Shown: piece by piece, positions 56,179-64,000 of the stretch | How positions within the stretch are numbered: position 1 is the first letter of the stretch | Layout: every line of letters starts with the position of its first letter | DNA from: Azoarcus sp. L1K30 | GTDB lineage: Bacteria; Pseudomonadota; Gammaproteobacteria; Burkholderiales; Rhodocyclaceae | Reading direction: 5' to 3' | Assembly: GCF_018122735.1 (NCBI RefSeq) | Contig: NZ_JAGRRD010000001.1 | Coordinates: forward strand, 2,479,551-2,543,550 | DNA length: 64,000 nt | Translations under genes and position numbers: made by a program | The notes under the pieces: generated by a model | Database searches by the model: none | What the model saw: the letters and a program-made list of their open reading frames with translations, nothing else | What the model was told of the DNA's origin: nothing

Positions 56179-56252
56179 GCGGGCGTCGTATAACGGCATT
56201 ACCTGAGCTTCCCAAGCTCATGACGAGGGTTCGACTCCCTTCGCCCGCTCCA
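56179..56252 (+). tRNA. tRNA-Gly(CCC)
   Basis: A 74-nt cloverleaf with encoded CCA. Acceptor arms are GCGGGCG and CGCCCGC with discriminator T. The anticodon loop TTCCCAA gives anticodon CCC, and the T-arm contains GGTTCGACTCC. It closely matches E. coli glyU. It lies antisense-side downstream of cobB without overlapping it. Confidence 0.97.
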
Positions 56253-56331
56253 GCTCCCGTCATTCCAAAATCCGCACGGGTCCAGCGCACGGCCATGAAT
56301 TCGCACTTCACGACGCGCGCGTCGTCCTTGC

Positions 56332-57651
56332 TCAACCCCCCCCACGTGCAAACAGCCGTCCGATGGCTGCAGGATGGGACGGAAAGTACAGATGCACGTA
56401 CGAGGCGGTCAGCCGGCCGCAGCGATAGATCGCTTCTCCCTGGCGCCCGTCCGCCGTGCGGGCATGCCCCCAGGGCGGCAACGGCGTTTCGCTCTTCGAA
56501 TAATGAAAAGTGTGTCCGCGAACTGGGCCTTCGGGCAATTCCGCCGTCTGCAGGCCGAGCGCGGCAAGACGTTGCTGCATGACGGTGCGCCCGGGCAGCA
56601 GGCCGCCGACTGCATGCTGCTGCCCGCCCTTGTCGACCAGAGTCTCGAACAGGCTCATCATGCCGCCGCACTCGGCCAGCACCGGCCACCCGGCATCCAC
56701 ATGCCCGCGCAGCGCCTCCCAGAAATCGCGATTGGCCGCAAGCTGCGCACCATGCAGCTCGGGATAGCCACCCGGTAACCAGACCGCATCGCATTCAGGC
56801 AGGGTATCGCCGGCCAGCGGCGAGAAGAAGGTCAACGTGGCGCCGAGCGCACGCAAGGCGTCGAGATTGGCCGGATAGATGAAGCCATAGGCCGCATCAC
56901 GTGCCACCGCAATCCTGTGTCCGGCAAGCAGCGGCGGGGTGGGTGTGATCGGCGCGGCGTCGAACGTGACGGCCGGCGGCAATTCCGCCGCGCCCGTCCG
57001 CGCCAGGTTGTCGGCGAGACGATCGAGCCTGGCATCCAGATCGCTGATCTCGGCGGCCTGCATCAAGCCCAGGTGGCGCTCGGGCAGAGTCCCGTCGGCG
57101 TCCCGCAAGACTGCGCCAAACCAGCGCATGCCTGCCGGCAGCGACGCTGCGAGCATGTCGGCGTGCCGCGGACTGCCGACCTGATTGGCAAGCACGCCGG
57201 CAAACGGCAGCTGCGGACGATAGCTCGCCAGCCCATGGGCAACTGCGCCAAAGGTCTGGGCCATCGCGCGTGCATCGATGACAGTCATCACCGGCAGCCC
57301 GAAGCGGCAGGCAATATCGGCTGCCGACGGGGCGCCGTCAAACAGCCCCATCACGCCTTCGACCAGGATCAGGTCGGCCTCGCCCGCCGCGTCATAAAGG
57401 CGCCGTGCGATGTCGTCCTCCCCGCACATGCCGAGATCGATGTTGTACACCGGGACGCCACTGGCCACCGCATGGATCTGCGGGTCGAGAAAATCCGGCC
57501 CCGACTTGAATACCCGGACCTTGCGGCCAAGACGGACATGCATCCGCGCCAGCGCCGCCGTCACGGTGGTCTTGCCCTGCCCCGAGGCAGGCGCGGCAAC
57601 GAGTAGCGCCGGGCAGCGGCGCGGCTCACCTGTCGCGCTCAATTCACTCAC
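56332..57651 (-). CDS. cobB: Cobyrinate a,c-diamide synthase
   Basis: A 439-residue enzyme. The N-terminal ATP-binding half has PASGQGKTT (21-29), and the C-terminal glutamine amidotransferase half has the Cys328 nucleophile in AECGGMM and the GGYPELHGAQLAANRDFW family motif. It amidates the a and c side chains of cobyrinate during B12 synthesis. It overlaps the cobA stop by 4 bases and is the last gene of the riboswitch-controlled operon. CbiA is the anaerobic-pathway name for the same function. Confidence 0.93.
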   Translation of the reverse strand: MSELSATGEPRRCPALLVAAPASGQGKTTVTAALARMHVRLGRKVRVFKSGPDFLDPQIHAVASGVPVYNIDLGMCGEDDIARRLYDAAGEADLILVEGVMGLFDGAPSAADIACRFGLPVMTVIDARAMAQTFGAVAHGLASYRPQLPFAGVLANQVGSPRHADMLAASLPAGMRWFGAVLRDADGTLPERHLGLMQAAEISDLDARLDRLADNLARTGAAELPPAVTFDAAPITPTPPLLAGHRIAVARDAAYGFIYPANLDALRALGATLTFFSPLAGDTLPECDAVWLPGGYPELHGAQLAANRDFWEALRGHVDAGWPVLAECGGMMSLFETLVDKGGQQHAVGGLLPGRTVMQQRLAALGLQTAELPEGPVRGHTFHYSKSETPLPPWGHARTADGRQGEAIYRCGRLTASYVHLYFPSHPAAIGRLFARGGG

Positions 57652-58505
57652 GCCTCACGACCCGATACGGTGGGATGAACCACCGCACAGCCGGCATGCG
57701 GTGGATGCGGTGCGTCGCCATTGCCTCGGGGTGAAAACCAGGCCAGTTTCGGATACAGCCCGACTACCCCGCCCACCACCGTCAGTGCCGGCGGACGTAT
57801 GCCGGCGCTGTGCACTGCCGTTGTCAGCGTCGCGAGGTCGGCGGTGACGACGCGCTGGGCATCGGTCGTGCCACGCTCGATCACACCTGCAGGCGTGTCC
57901 GGCGCCAACCCGTGCGCCACGAGCTGGGCGCAGATTTCGGCCAGCCGCGAAATTCCCATGTAGATCACGAGTGTCTGTCCGGGACGCGCGAGCATCTGCC
58001 AGTCGAGATCGAGGGCACCGTCCTTGAGAAACCCCGTCGTGAAAATGACCGACTGCGCATGGTCGCGATGTGTCAAGGGAATCCCTGCGTAAGCGGCAAT
58101 GCCAGCCGCCGCCGTCACCCCGGGGACCACCTCCACGGTGATGCCGGCATCGACCAGCACTTCCATCTCCTCGCCGCCACGACCGAAGATGAAGGGATCC
58201 CCCCCCTTCAGCCGCACCACCCGCTTGCCCGCCGTGGCCAATGACACAAGCAGGCGGTTTATCTCGCCCTGCGGCAAGGTGTGATCCGCCGCCTTTTTGC
58301 CGACGTAGATGCGCTCGGCCTCCGCCGGCGCCAGTGCGACGATGGCCGGGCTGACCAGGTTGTCATAGACCACGACGTCGGCGCCCTGCACCAGACGCGC
58401 GCCACGCAGGGTCATCAGCTCGGGGTCACCCGGCCCGGCACCCACCAGATAGACATGACCTGGTTGCGGCCCAGGCCGCGCCCCCGCCATCACAGGCACA
58501 CTCAT
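57648..58505 (-). CDS. cobA: Uroporphyrinogen-III C-methyltransferase
   Basis: A 285-residue SAM-dependent methylase. VYLVGAGPGDPELMTLRG, VRLKGGDPFIFGRGGEE and VPGVTAAAGIAAYAGIPLTHRD are the classic SUMT motifs. It makes precorrin-2, the entry point to cobalamin and siroheme. The ATG for MSVPVMAG has GGAG 8 bases upstream; longer in-frame forms exist. It lies between btuD and cobB on the same strand. No CysG dehydrogenase/chelatase fusion is present. Confidence 0.93.
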   Translation of the reverse strand: MSVPVMAGARPGPQPGHVYLVGAGPGDPELMTLRGARLVQGADVVVYDNLVSPAIVALAPAEAERIYVGKKAADHTLPQGEINRLLVSLATAGKRVVRLKGGDPFIFGRGGEEMEVLVDAGITVEVVPGVTAAAGIAAYAGIPLTHRDHAQSVIFTTGFLKDGALDLDWQMLARPGQTLVIYMGISRLAEICAQLVAHGLAPDTPAGVIERGTTDAQRVVTADLATLTTAVHSAGIRPPALTVVGGVVGLYPKLAWFSPRGNGDAPHPPHAGCAVVHPTVSGREA

Positions 58506-58570
58506 TTCACCACTCCAATCCGCGCTCTGCGAACGCGCCGTTCCGGACACCGCTCGCCCGGGCGCGCCAG

Positions 58571-59371
58571 TCACTCGGGAATAAAACTCACACGACCTTC
58601 AAACTCGAAACGGCGCAAGGGATGACCAAACGCATGGCTGAGGCAGTCCGCCTGCAACACCGTGTCGCGGTCACCCGCCAGGACACCGCCACGCCCGTCG
58701 AGCAGAATGATATGGTCAGCATAGCGGGCCGCCAGGTTGATGTCGTGCAATACCATGACCACGCCACGCCCCTCGCCCGTCATCCTGCGGAACAACTCGA
58801 GCACCGCAATCTGATAGCGCAGATCGAGATGGTTAAGCGGCTCGTCGAGCAGCAACAGCCGTGGCGACTGCGCGAGCAGTGCCGCGACCGCCACGCGCTG
58901 TCGCTCGCCGCCCGACAGCGTCAGAACGTCGCGTTGCTCGAATCCCGCCAGACCGACGTCGGCCAGCGCTGCACGGGCGATGCGCTCGTCTTCGACCCCC
59001 TCCCAGCCCCAGCGGCCGAGATGGGGATGACGCCCGATCAGCACCGTTTCGATGACCGATGCGGCGAAGTGATCCGGCTGCTGCTGCAGCAGAACCGCGC
59101 GAAAACGGGCCGCCTCCGGCATCGACCACCCTGAGTACGGCAGTCCTCCCAGCCGCACCGCGCCGACGCTGGGCTCGCGCAGTCCGGCCAGCGTGTGCAG
59201 CAAGGTGGTCTTGCCCGCCCCGTTTGGGCCGAGCAGCACCAGACATTCGCCCGGCGCCAACTCGAGGCTGAATTCGCAGCACAACCAGCGCTCGCCGACC
59301 TTCAGCGCGAGCCCTTCGGCCTCGAGCAGGGGCGCGACCGAAGCACGTGCAGGAAGCGCATGGCGGTCCAT
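58571..59371 (-). CDS. btuD: ATPase of a cobalamin-type ABC importer
   Basis: A 266-residue ABC ATPase. Walker A GPNGAGKTT (48-56), signature LSGGERQRV and Walker B LLLLDEPLNHLD are all present. It resembles BtuD/FecE/FhuC-type ATPases. It begins 1 base after the btuC stop, and the B12 riboswitch and BtuB context identify cobalamin or cobinamide as the likely substrate. No periplasmic binding protein gene (btuF) is in the operon within this window. Confidence 0.88.
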   Translation of the reverse strand: MDRHALPARASVAPLLEAEGLALKVGERWLCCEFSLELAPGECLVLLGPNGAGKTTLLHTLAGLREPSVGAVRLGGLPYSGWSMPEAARFRAVLLQQQPDHFAASVIETVLIGRHPHLGRWGWEGVEDERIARAALADVGLAGFEQRDVLTLSGGERQRVAVAALLAQSPRLLLLDEPLNHLDLRYQIAVLELFRRMTGEGRGVVMVLHDINLAARYADHIILLDGRGGVLAGDRDTVLQADCLSHAFGHPLRRFEFEGRVSFIPE

Positions 59372-59372
59372 G

Positions 59373-60353
59373 TCAGCGGGGGTGGCGCGCAAGCAGGAAC
59401 AGGAACACCGGCACCCCGATCAGGGCGGTCAGCACACCCACCGGCAACTGCTGCGGCGCCATCACCGTACGCGCGAGCGTATCGGCGACGGTCAGCAGGA
59501 TACCGCCCGCTACCGCAGCCGTCGGCAGCAGGACGCGCTGGTCGTTTCCGAGTGCGAGCCGCACCAGGTGAGGTACGACGAGACCGACGAAGCCGACCGA
59601 CCCGACCTGGGTGACGGCCACCGCGGTCAGCAGCGACGCCAGCACATACAGTCCGAGGCGAAGACGCCTGACATTGACACCCAGCGCCCGTGCACTCAAC
59701 TCGCCGCGCGCGAGCACGTTGAGATCGCGCGCAACCGGCAATACCGCTGCCAGCCCGCCCAGCAGCATGATCAGCGCGGCCCACGGCCTCGACGCCCCAC
59801 TGGCGTCGCCCATCAGCCAGAACAACATGGACTGCACCCGGGTATCGGGCGCCAGCGCAAGCATCAAGGTCACTGCCGCACCGCAGCCTGCCGCCACGAT
59901 AACCCCGGTCAGAAGCAGACGGGTCTGCGTCCAGCTGCCGTCACCATGCGCCAGTCCGAACACCATGAACATCGCCGCCAGCGCACCGGCAAACGCGCCG
60001 GCATCCACCCACGCCGCCGCGAGCCCCAGCGATATGCCTGCAAGCGCGCCAACCGCCGCACCACCCGAGACCCCGAGTATGTAAGGGTCGGCCAACGGAT
60101 TGCGCAGCAGTACCTGCATCACCCCGCCCGCCAGCGCCAGCAGGCCGCCACAGACGAAAGTCGCCACCGCGCGCGGCAAACGCAGTTCGCGTATGACATT
60201 GGCCGCCATGCCGTCGCCACCGAGGACGGCGGCGAGCACGTCGGCAGGCGCGACCTGAACACTGCCCGCCAGCAAGGCCCAGGCCAGCGCCATCAGCCCC
60301 GCAAGCGCCAGCGCGAGAGCGACGACGAGGAGCCGCCCGATGCGAACCGGCAT
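59373..60353 (-). CDS. btuC: Permease of a cobalamin-type ABC importer
   Basis: A 326-residue FecCD/BtuC-family permease with about ten spans. RLPRAVATFVCGGLLALAGGVMQVLLRNPLADPYILGVSGGA and GFVGLVVPHLVRL-type elements are diagnostic (shown as separate stretches in the protein). The ATG for MPVRIGRLLVV is preferred, although a GTG 13 codons upstream is possible and no strong ribosome site supports either. It works with BtuD. Confidence 0.88.
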   Translation of the reverse strand: MPVRIGRLLVVALALALAGLMALAWALLAGSVQVAPADVLAAVLGGDGMAANVIRELRLPRAVATFVCGGLLALAGGVMQVLLRNPLADPYILGVSGGAAVGALAGISLGLAAAWVDAGAFAGALAAMFMVFGLAHGDGSWTQTRLLLTGVIVAAGCGAAVTLMLALAPDTRVQSMLFWLMGDASGASRPWAALIMLLGGLAAVLPVARDLNVLARGELSARALGVNVRRLRLGLYVLASLLTAVAVTQVGSVGFVGLVVPHLVRLALGNDQRVLLPTAAVAGGILLTVADTLARTVMAPQQLPVGVLTALIGVPVFLFLLARHPR

Positions 60354-60398
60354 CAGGCGATACCCGCCGTCACGTGCGGCCGCGACTGCCACGGTCGA

Positions 60399-62246
60399 TC
60401 AATGCAGCGCGTAGCGCAGCGAGACAAAGGCATTCGCCCCCGCAGTGCCGTAGCCCTGGGCGCGCTCGTAGTCCTTGTCGAGGATGTTGTTTGCACGCAG
60501 CTCCATGCTCCAGTCGCGCGCCACCGCATAGTGGACGTAGGCGTTAAGCAGGGCATAGCCGCCCAGCTTGTTGGCCGCGGTATTCGTCGTCCTGTCGAAG
60601 CGCCGTCCCTGCCCGGTCAGCTCCGCACCCCAGGTCCATGCACCCATGCTGCGATCGATGGCGAAGGTGGCGCTTTCCTTTGCCCGCCGTCCGAGGTAGT
60701 CACCGCTATCCTTGTCCTTCGCCTCGAGAAAATCAACGCTCGCGCGCAAGCGATAGCCATACACCATCGTGCTCACACCCAACTCCACGCCCTCCAGGGT
60801 CGCGGTGGCGACGTTGTCGGCGATGCCTGTACTCCAGTCGATGAGGTTCTTCACCCGGTTATTGAAATAGGTTGCACGCGCCACCGTAACGCCATGCTCC
60901 CACACCAGGCCGATCTCGCGGTTGACCGCATCCTCGGGCTTGAGATCCTGATTGCCGCCGAAGCAGCCGAATCCGGGATAGCACTCCAGCGGGTAGTAGA
61001 GATCGTTGAAGGTCGGCGCCTTGAACGCAGTGCCGATGCTGCCGTGCACGCGCCACTCGGGGTGGAACTGGTAGCCATACGCCGCCGACCCGGTGGTCTT
61101 GCCCCCGAACTGCGAATCGTCGTCATGGCGCGCATTGAACTGCACGCTGTGCTGACCGAACTGCCCGCCCCAACCGAGCACGAGCGAGTTCGACGAACGA
61201 TTGGTCTTCGCATAGTCGGCAGTCGTGCTGACATCCTGCTCGAGGTATTCGTAGGCGGCCAGCAGCGACCCGCCAGCAAGCGCAACATCGTTTTGCCAGG
61301 AAAACTGGGTCTGGTCGGTATCGAACCTGGAGGTCGACACGCCGTCGGCGGAAATGCGCGAAACATCCGCGCTGTATCCCAGCCTCAGCGTACTGGTCCA
61401 GTCGCGGGTGATCTGATTGCGCAGGTGCACACTGGCGGCGTCGGTCTGTTTCTTGATCGAGGAATCGAAGGCCTCGCCGGCGTCGTACCAGTTGCGCCCG
61501 TCCGTGTGCAGCACGGACACCCCCACTTCGTCGCGCTCGCCGATACCGAGCGCAAGCGATCCGCTCATGTAGTCGTTGCGAAAGCCGTCGTCGTCGCGGT
61601 TGCTGCCGGCTGTCGACTTCGGCCGCGCGTTGAACCCGTCGGTACGCTCCTGGCCCGCCACCAGGCTGTAACGCAATCGGTCCACGCCGCCGGCAATCGC
61701 CGCCTCGAGTTCGCGGCTATTGTCCGACCCGACACCGACGCGCAGCGACGGCTGGTAACCCTCCTTGCCCTTGCGGGTGAAGATCTGGATGACACCACCG
61801 ATTGCATCGGAACCGTATAGCGCGCTCGCGGGCCCGCGCAGGATCTCGACATGATCGATGAGTGCCAGCGGAATCGTCTCCAGCGTCGGCGCGCCATTGG
61901 TGACGGAGCCGACACGCATGCCGTCGATCAGCACCAGCGTATGTCCGGCATTGGCGCCACGGATGAAGATGCTGGTATTCGAACCGGCACCGCCGGTGGC
62001 GGACACCTGTATGCCGGAGCGCGCCGAAAGCAGCTCGACCAGGCTGGTATTGCCGGCCTTGGTGATCTCGTCACGCGAGATCACCTCGACACTGGCCAGC
62101 GCATCGGATGCCATGACCGGCTGCCGCGTTGCGGTCACCACGACTTGATCGAGTTCTGCATTGGCATGGCCGGTCTGTTGCGCCTGACCGATGAGGGGAT
62201 AGACGAGCGCGCACGCCGACGCGAGCATCGAAAGCTGGATTTTCAC
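60399..62246 (-). CDS. btuB: BtuB-type TonB-dependent cobalamin receptor
   Basis: A 615-residue outer-membrane receptor. A signal peptide (about 1-25, ending GQAQQ) precedes the TonB box LDQVVVTATRQ, a plug domain (SLVELLSARSGIQVS, FIRGANAGHTLVLIDGMRVG, RGPASALYGSDAIGGVIQIF) and a barrel ending SLRYALH. The terminal residue is His, not the usual aromatic. The start is a GTG at 62246 with GGGA upstream, chosen because longer forms would read into the riboswitch. The riboswitch just upstream supports cobalamin uptake, energised by TonB. Confidence 0.93.
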   Translation of the reverse strand: MKIQLSMLASACALVYPLIGQAQQTGHANAELDQVVVTATRQPVMASDALASVEVISRDEITKAGNTSLVELLSARSGIQVSATGGAGSNTSIFIRGANAGHTLVLIDGMRVGSVTNGAPTLETIPLALIDHVEILRGPASALYGSDAIGGVIQIFTRKGKEGYQPSLRVGVGSDNSRELEAAIAGGVDRLRYSLVAGQERTDGFNARPKSTAGSNRDDDGFRNDYMSGSLALGIGERDEVGVSVLHTDGRNWYDAGEAFDSSIKKQTDAASVHLRNQITRDWTSTLRLGYSADVSRISADGVSTSRFDTDQTQFSWQNDVALAGGSLLAAYEYLEQDVSTTADYAKTNRSSNSLVLGWGGQFGQHSVQFNARHDDDSQFGGKTTGSAAYGYQFHPEWRVHGSIGTAFKAPTFNDLYYPLECYPGFGCFGGNQDLKPEDAVNREIGLVWEHGVTVARATYFNNRVKNLIDWSTGIADNVATATLEGVELGVSTMVYGYRLRASVDFLEAKDKDSGDYLGRRAKESATFAIDRSMGAWTWGAELTGQGRRFDRTTNTAANKLGGYALLNAYVHYAVARDWSMELRANNILDKDYERAQGYGTAGANAFVSLRYALH

Positions 62247-62391
62247 TGGAAACACTCCCTGCACCACGGCCCGCGTCCCCGCATACCGTGGTCGATTCAC
62301 ACATGAATGCACTGAGGGAGAAAGTCGAAGAGAGGCGAAACAAACCGCACCCGTCGCCGCCACCCCGCGGCACATCCGCCAAATCACGCGC

Positions 62392-62597
62392 GGGCCGGTA
62401 TCCGGGCTCATGAGTTGTTCGCACTACCAGAGGCACGAACTCGGCGCGTCGCCTTCCCGGGCTGGGCCCAGTGGCATGTCGACACGCGTTGAACTCACTT
62501 ACCGTTGCGGGGGCAGCACAGGCATTGCACGCACTTTGGCGCGCGCACCTGTTTCCCGTTTAACCCTGTGGCGGGAATCGCCGTCGGGCACCACGAA
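62392..62597 (-). ncRNA. Cobalamin (AdoCbl) riboswitch controlling btuB operon
   Basis: Read on the minus strand, the conserved riboswitch elements occur in order: GGTGCC, GGTTAAACGGGAAACAGGTG, the B12 box CTGCCCCCGCAACGGTAAG, GCCACTGGG, GGGAAGGC and GGATACCGGCC. It ends about 145 bases before the btuB start. B12 binding should reduce expression of btuB-btuC-btuD-cobA-cobB. A TATCAT at 62629-62634 (minus strand) could be the -10. The element does not face cobU on the opposite strand. Confidence 0.95.
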
Positions 62598-62679
62598 CGT
62601 GTTGCCCCTTCCGGGGCAGTGGGGTCGGATGATACCGTGTTCGGCCACACCAGTGCACAGCAACAAGCGAAGAAATCCA

Positions 62680-63228
62680 ATGACCTGCGAACTCATCCTC
62701 GGCGGTGCGCGCTCGGGCAAGAGCCGACATGCCGAACGACGCGCGCTCGACAGCGGCCTGTCCGTTACCGTCATCGCCACCGCGGAGGCGGGCGACGAAG
62801 AGATGGCTGCGCGCATTCGGCGCCACCAGACCGACCGCCCGGCGCACTTCCGCACCATCGAAACGCCGGTAAGACTGGCCAACGCCCTGCGGCAGGAGGC
62901 AGCCGCCGATCGCTTCGTGATCGTCGATTGCCTCACGCTGTGGCTGACCAACCTGCTCGCGGACGTCGACACGCTCGGACCGACGGACGACGCAAGTAAG
63001 CTGCCTCGCTTCCGCCACGAGCGCGACGCCTTGCTCGAGACGCTTCCAACACTGCCTGGCAGGGTCCTGCTGGTCGCGAACGAGATCGGGCTCGGATTGG
63101 TGCCCGAACATCCGCTGGGCAGACTGTTCCGCGATGAAGCCGGACGACTCAACCAGGCCATTGCCGCCCTGAGCACACGCGTCGTGTTCGTCGCCGCAGG
63201 TTTACCGCTGGTGCTCAAGGACGCCTGA
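62680..63228 (+). CDS. cobU: Adenosylcobinamide kinase/guanylyltransferase
   Basis: A 182-residue bifunctional enzyme. GGARSGKSRHAERRA is the P-loop, and FVIVDCLTLWLTNLL plus VLLVANEIGLGLVPEHPLGRLFRD are family motifs. It phosphorylates adenosylcobinamide and transfers GMP to give AdoCbi-GDP. It is also called cobP. It runs divergently from btuB across the riboswitch region, and cobT follows 52 bases later. Confidence 0.94.
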   Translation: MTCELILGGARSGKSRHAERRALDSGLSVTVIATAEAGDEEMAARIRRHQTDRPAHFRTIETPVRLANALRQEAAADRFVIVDCLTLWLTNLLADVDTLGPTDDASKLPRFRHERDALLETLPTLPGRVLLVANEIGLGLVPEHPLGRLFRDEAGRLNQAIAALSTRVVFVAAGLPLVLKDA

Positions 63229-63280
63229 CAGAGCGTGCTAACATCCGCCGCGCCTTCCCCATGCCATCGCCGGACCCTTC

Positions 63281-64000
63281 ATGAAATTTGCCATCAATAC
63301 CCCTGATCAAGCGTTGGCCGCCCGACTGCAGCAGCGTATCGACGCCAAGACCAAGCCACGCGGCGCGCTCGGGCGCCTGGAAGCGCTGGCGCTGCAGATC
63401 GGCCTGGTGCAGCAGTCGGATTCCCCTGCGCTGCAGCAGCCGCACATCATGGTTTTTGCCGGTGACCACGGTGCCGCACGTGCAGGCATCTCGGCCTATC
63501 CCCAGGATGTCACCTGGCAGATGGTGGAGAATTTTCTCGCCGGCGGTGCCGCCATCAATGTTTTCAGCCGCCAGATGGGGCTGGGGCTGACGGTGATCGA
63601 CGCCGGTGTCAATCACGATTTCGGCAAACGGCCGGGCCTAATCGACGCCAAGATCGGCCCCGGCACTGCCAACTACCTGGAACAGCCGGCCATGACAGCG
63701 GCACAGTGCGAGTCAGCGCTCGCACGCGGACGGGAACTGGCCCACGCGCTTGCGGCAAACGGCTGCAATTGCGTCGGCTTCGGGGAAATGGGCATCGGCA
63801 ACACGGCATCGGCTTCCCTGCTCACGCACTGCCTCGTTCCCGGCGGCGATCTTGCGCACGTCACCGGCCGCGGCACCGGGCTCGACGACGCCGGACTTGC
63901 GCGCAAGCGAGCGCTACTCGAACAGGCGCTCGGGCGCGGCGGGCGGCTCACCACACCAATGCCAGCGCTGATCGAATACGGCGGTTTCGAGATCGCGATG
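63281..64000 (+). CDS. cobT: Nicotinate-nucleotide:DMB phosphoribosyltransferase, 5' part (runs off window)
   Basis: The first 240 codons of CobT are present, and the frame is open to the right edge. Visible motifs are [54 protein letters not shown] and [14 protein letters not shown]. The enzyme makes alpha-ribazole phosphate for the lower ligand of B12. The catalytic Glu near the C-terminus lies outside. The ATG starts [16 protein letters not shown], directly at the domain start. Together with cobU it points to cobinamide salvage and nucleotide-loop assembly. Confidence 0.94.
   Translation, partial: MKFAINTPDQALAARLQQRIDAKTKPRGALGRLEALALQIGLVQQSDSPALQQPHIMVFAGDHGAARAGISAYPQDVTWQMVENFLAGGAAINVFSRQMGLGLTVIDAGVNHDFGKRPGLIDAKIGPGTANYLEQPAMTAAQCESALARGRELAHALAANGCNCVGFGEMGIGNTASASLLTHCLVPGGDLAHVTGRGTGLDDAGLARKRALLEQALGRGGRLTTPMPALIEYGGFEIAM

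Noticed and set aside
59193-61820. Very long plus-strand frame (875 codons) opposite btuD-btuC-btuB
   Set aside because: Composition is Arg/His/Gln/Ala-rich with no domain, and the minus strand encodes three clear family proteins over the same span.

Overview
The window is high-GC chromosomal DNA from a betaproteobacterium, most likely Rhodocyclales of the Azoarcus/Thauera/Aromatoleum type. This rests on gene content and order: tol-pal followed by queE-queC, hslVU behind a STAS-domain gene, a permease-less EIIA-HPr-EI cluster, a betaproteobacterial IF-1, and several large GGDEF/EAL proteins. I could run no database search, so the placement is an inference. No insertion sequence, prophage, CRISPR array or replication origin is visible, and coding density is high.

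Layout. (1) 1-13.5 kb is an iron and efflux region: the end of a TonB gene with exbB and exbD, a MacA-MacB-TolC-type tripartite exporter, a TonB-dependent siderophore receptor behind a promoter bracketed by two Fur-box-like sites, an FMN 2-hydroxy-acid oxidase, a PiuC-like Fe(II)/2-oxoglutarate hydroxylase, and feoB-feoA behind a third Fur-like site. (2) 13.5-21 kb holds azlCD, an Hsp15-like S4 protein, a CHASE-PAS-GGDEF cyclase, an AEC carrier, hslVU and a protein built from two helical-plus-STAS units. (3) 21.3-27.8 kb is ybgC-tolQRAB-pal-cpoB followed by queE and queC. (4) 27.8-34 kb carries a YeeE/YedE-type sulfur transporter, a HIBYL-CoA-hydrolase-like protein, an exonuclease, a periplasmic metallo-hydrolase, tRNA-Lys with promoter and terminator, infA and yaiI. 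(5) 33.4-39 kb is a signalling block: a PotD-like binding protein translationally coupled to a membrane GGDEF protein, then a 5TM-PAS-PAS-GGDEF-EAL protein. (6) 39-48 kb contains an OmpA-like protein, a BON-LysM protein, a thioesterase, a flavoprotein, amt with a sigma-54/NtrC-type control region, a U32 peptidase, a GNAT enzyme and an ABC-F ATPase. (7) 48-56 kb contains a PAS-GGDEF-EAL protein coupled to a GAF protein, pitA-DUF47, the regulatory PTS genes and tRNA-Gly. (8) 56-64 kb is a cobalamin region: a B12 riboswitch controlling btuB-btuC-btuD-cobA-cobB on the minus strand, and cobU-cobT on the plus strand, with cobT running off the window.

How the parts work together. TonB-ExbB-ExbD can energise the siderophore receptor and BtuB. 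The Fur-like sites suggest coordinated iron starvation control of the receptor group and of Feo. The regulatory PTS and the NtrC-controlled amt point to carbon and nitrogen sensing. Four GGDEF-containing proteins, plus two likely sensory partners, indicate substantial c-di-GMP signalling.

The strongest candidates for less-described biology are the PotD-like/GGDEF pair (resembling the NspS-MbaA arrangement), the duplicated helical-STAS protein, the receptor/hydroxy-acid oxidase/hydroxylase group with its long leader, and the palindrome-rich AT patch before the metallo-hydrolase gene.
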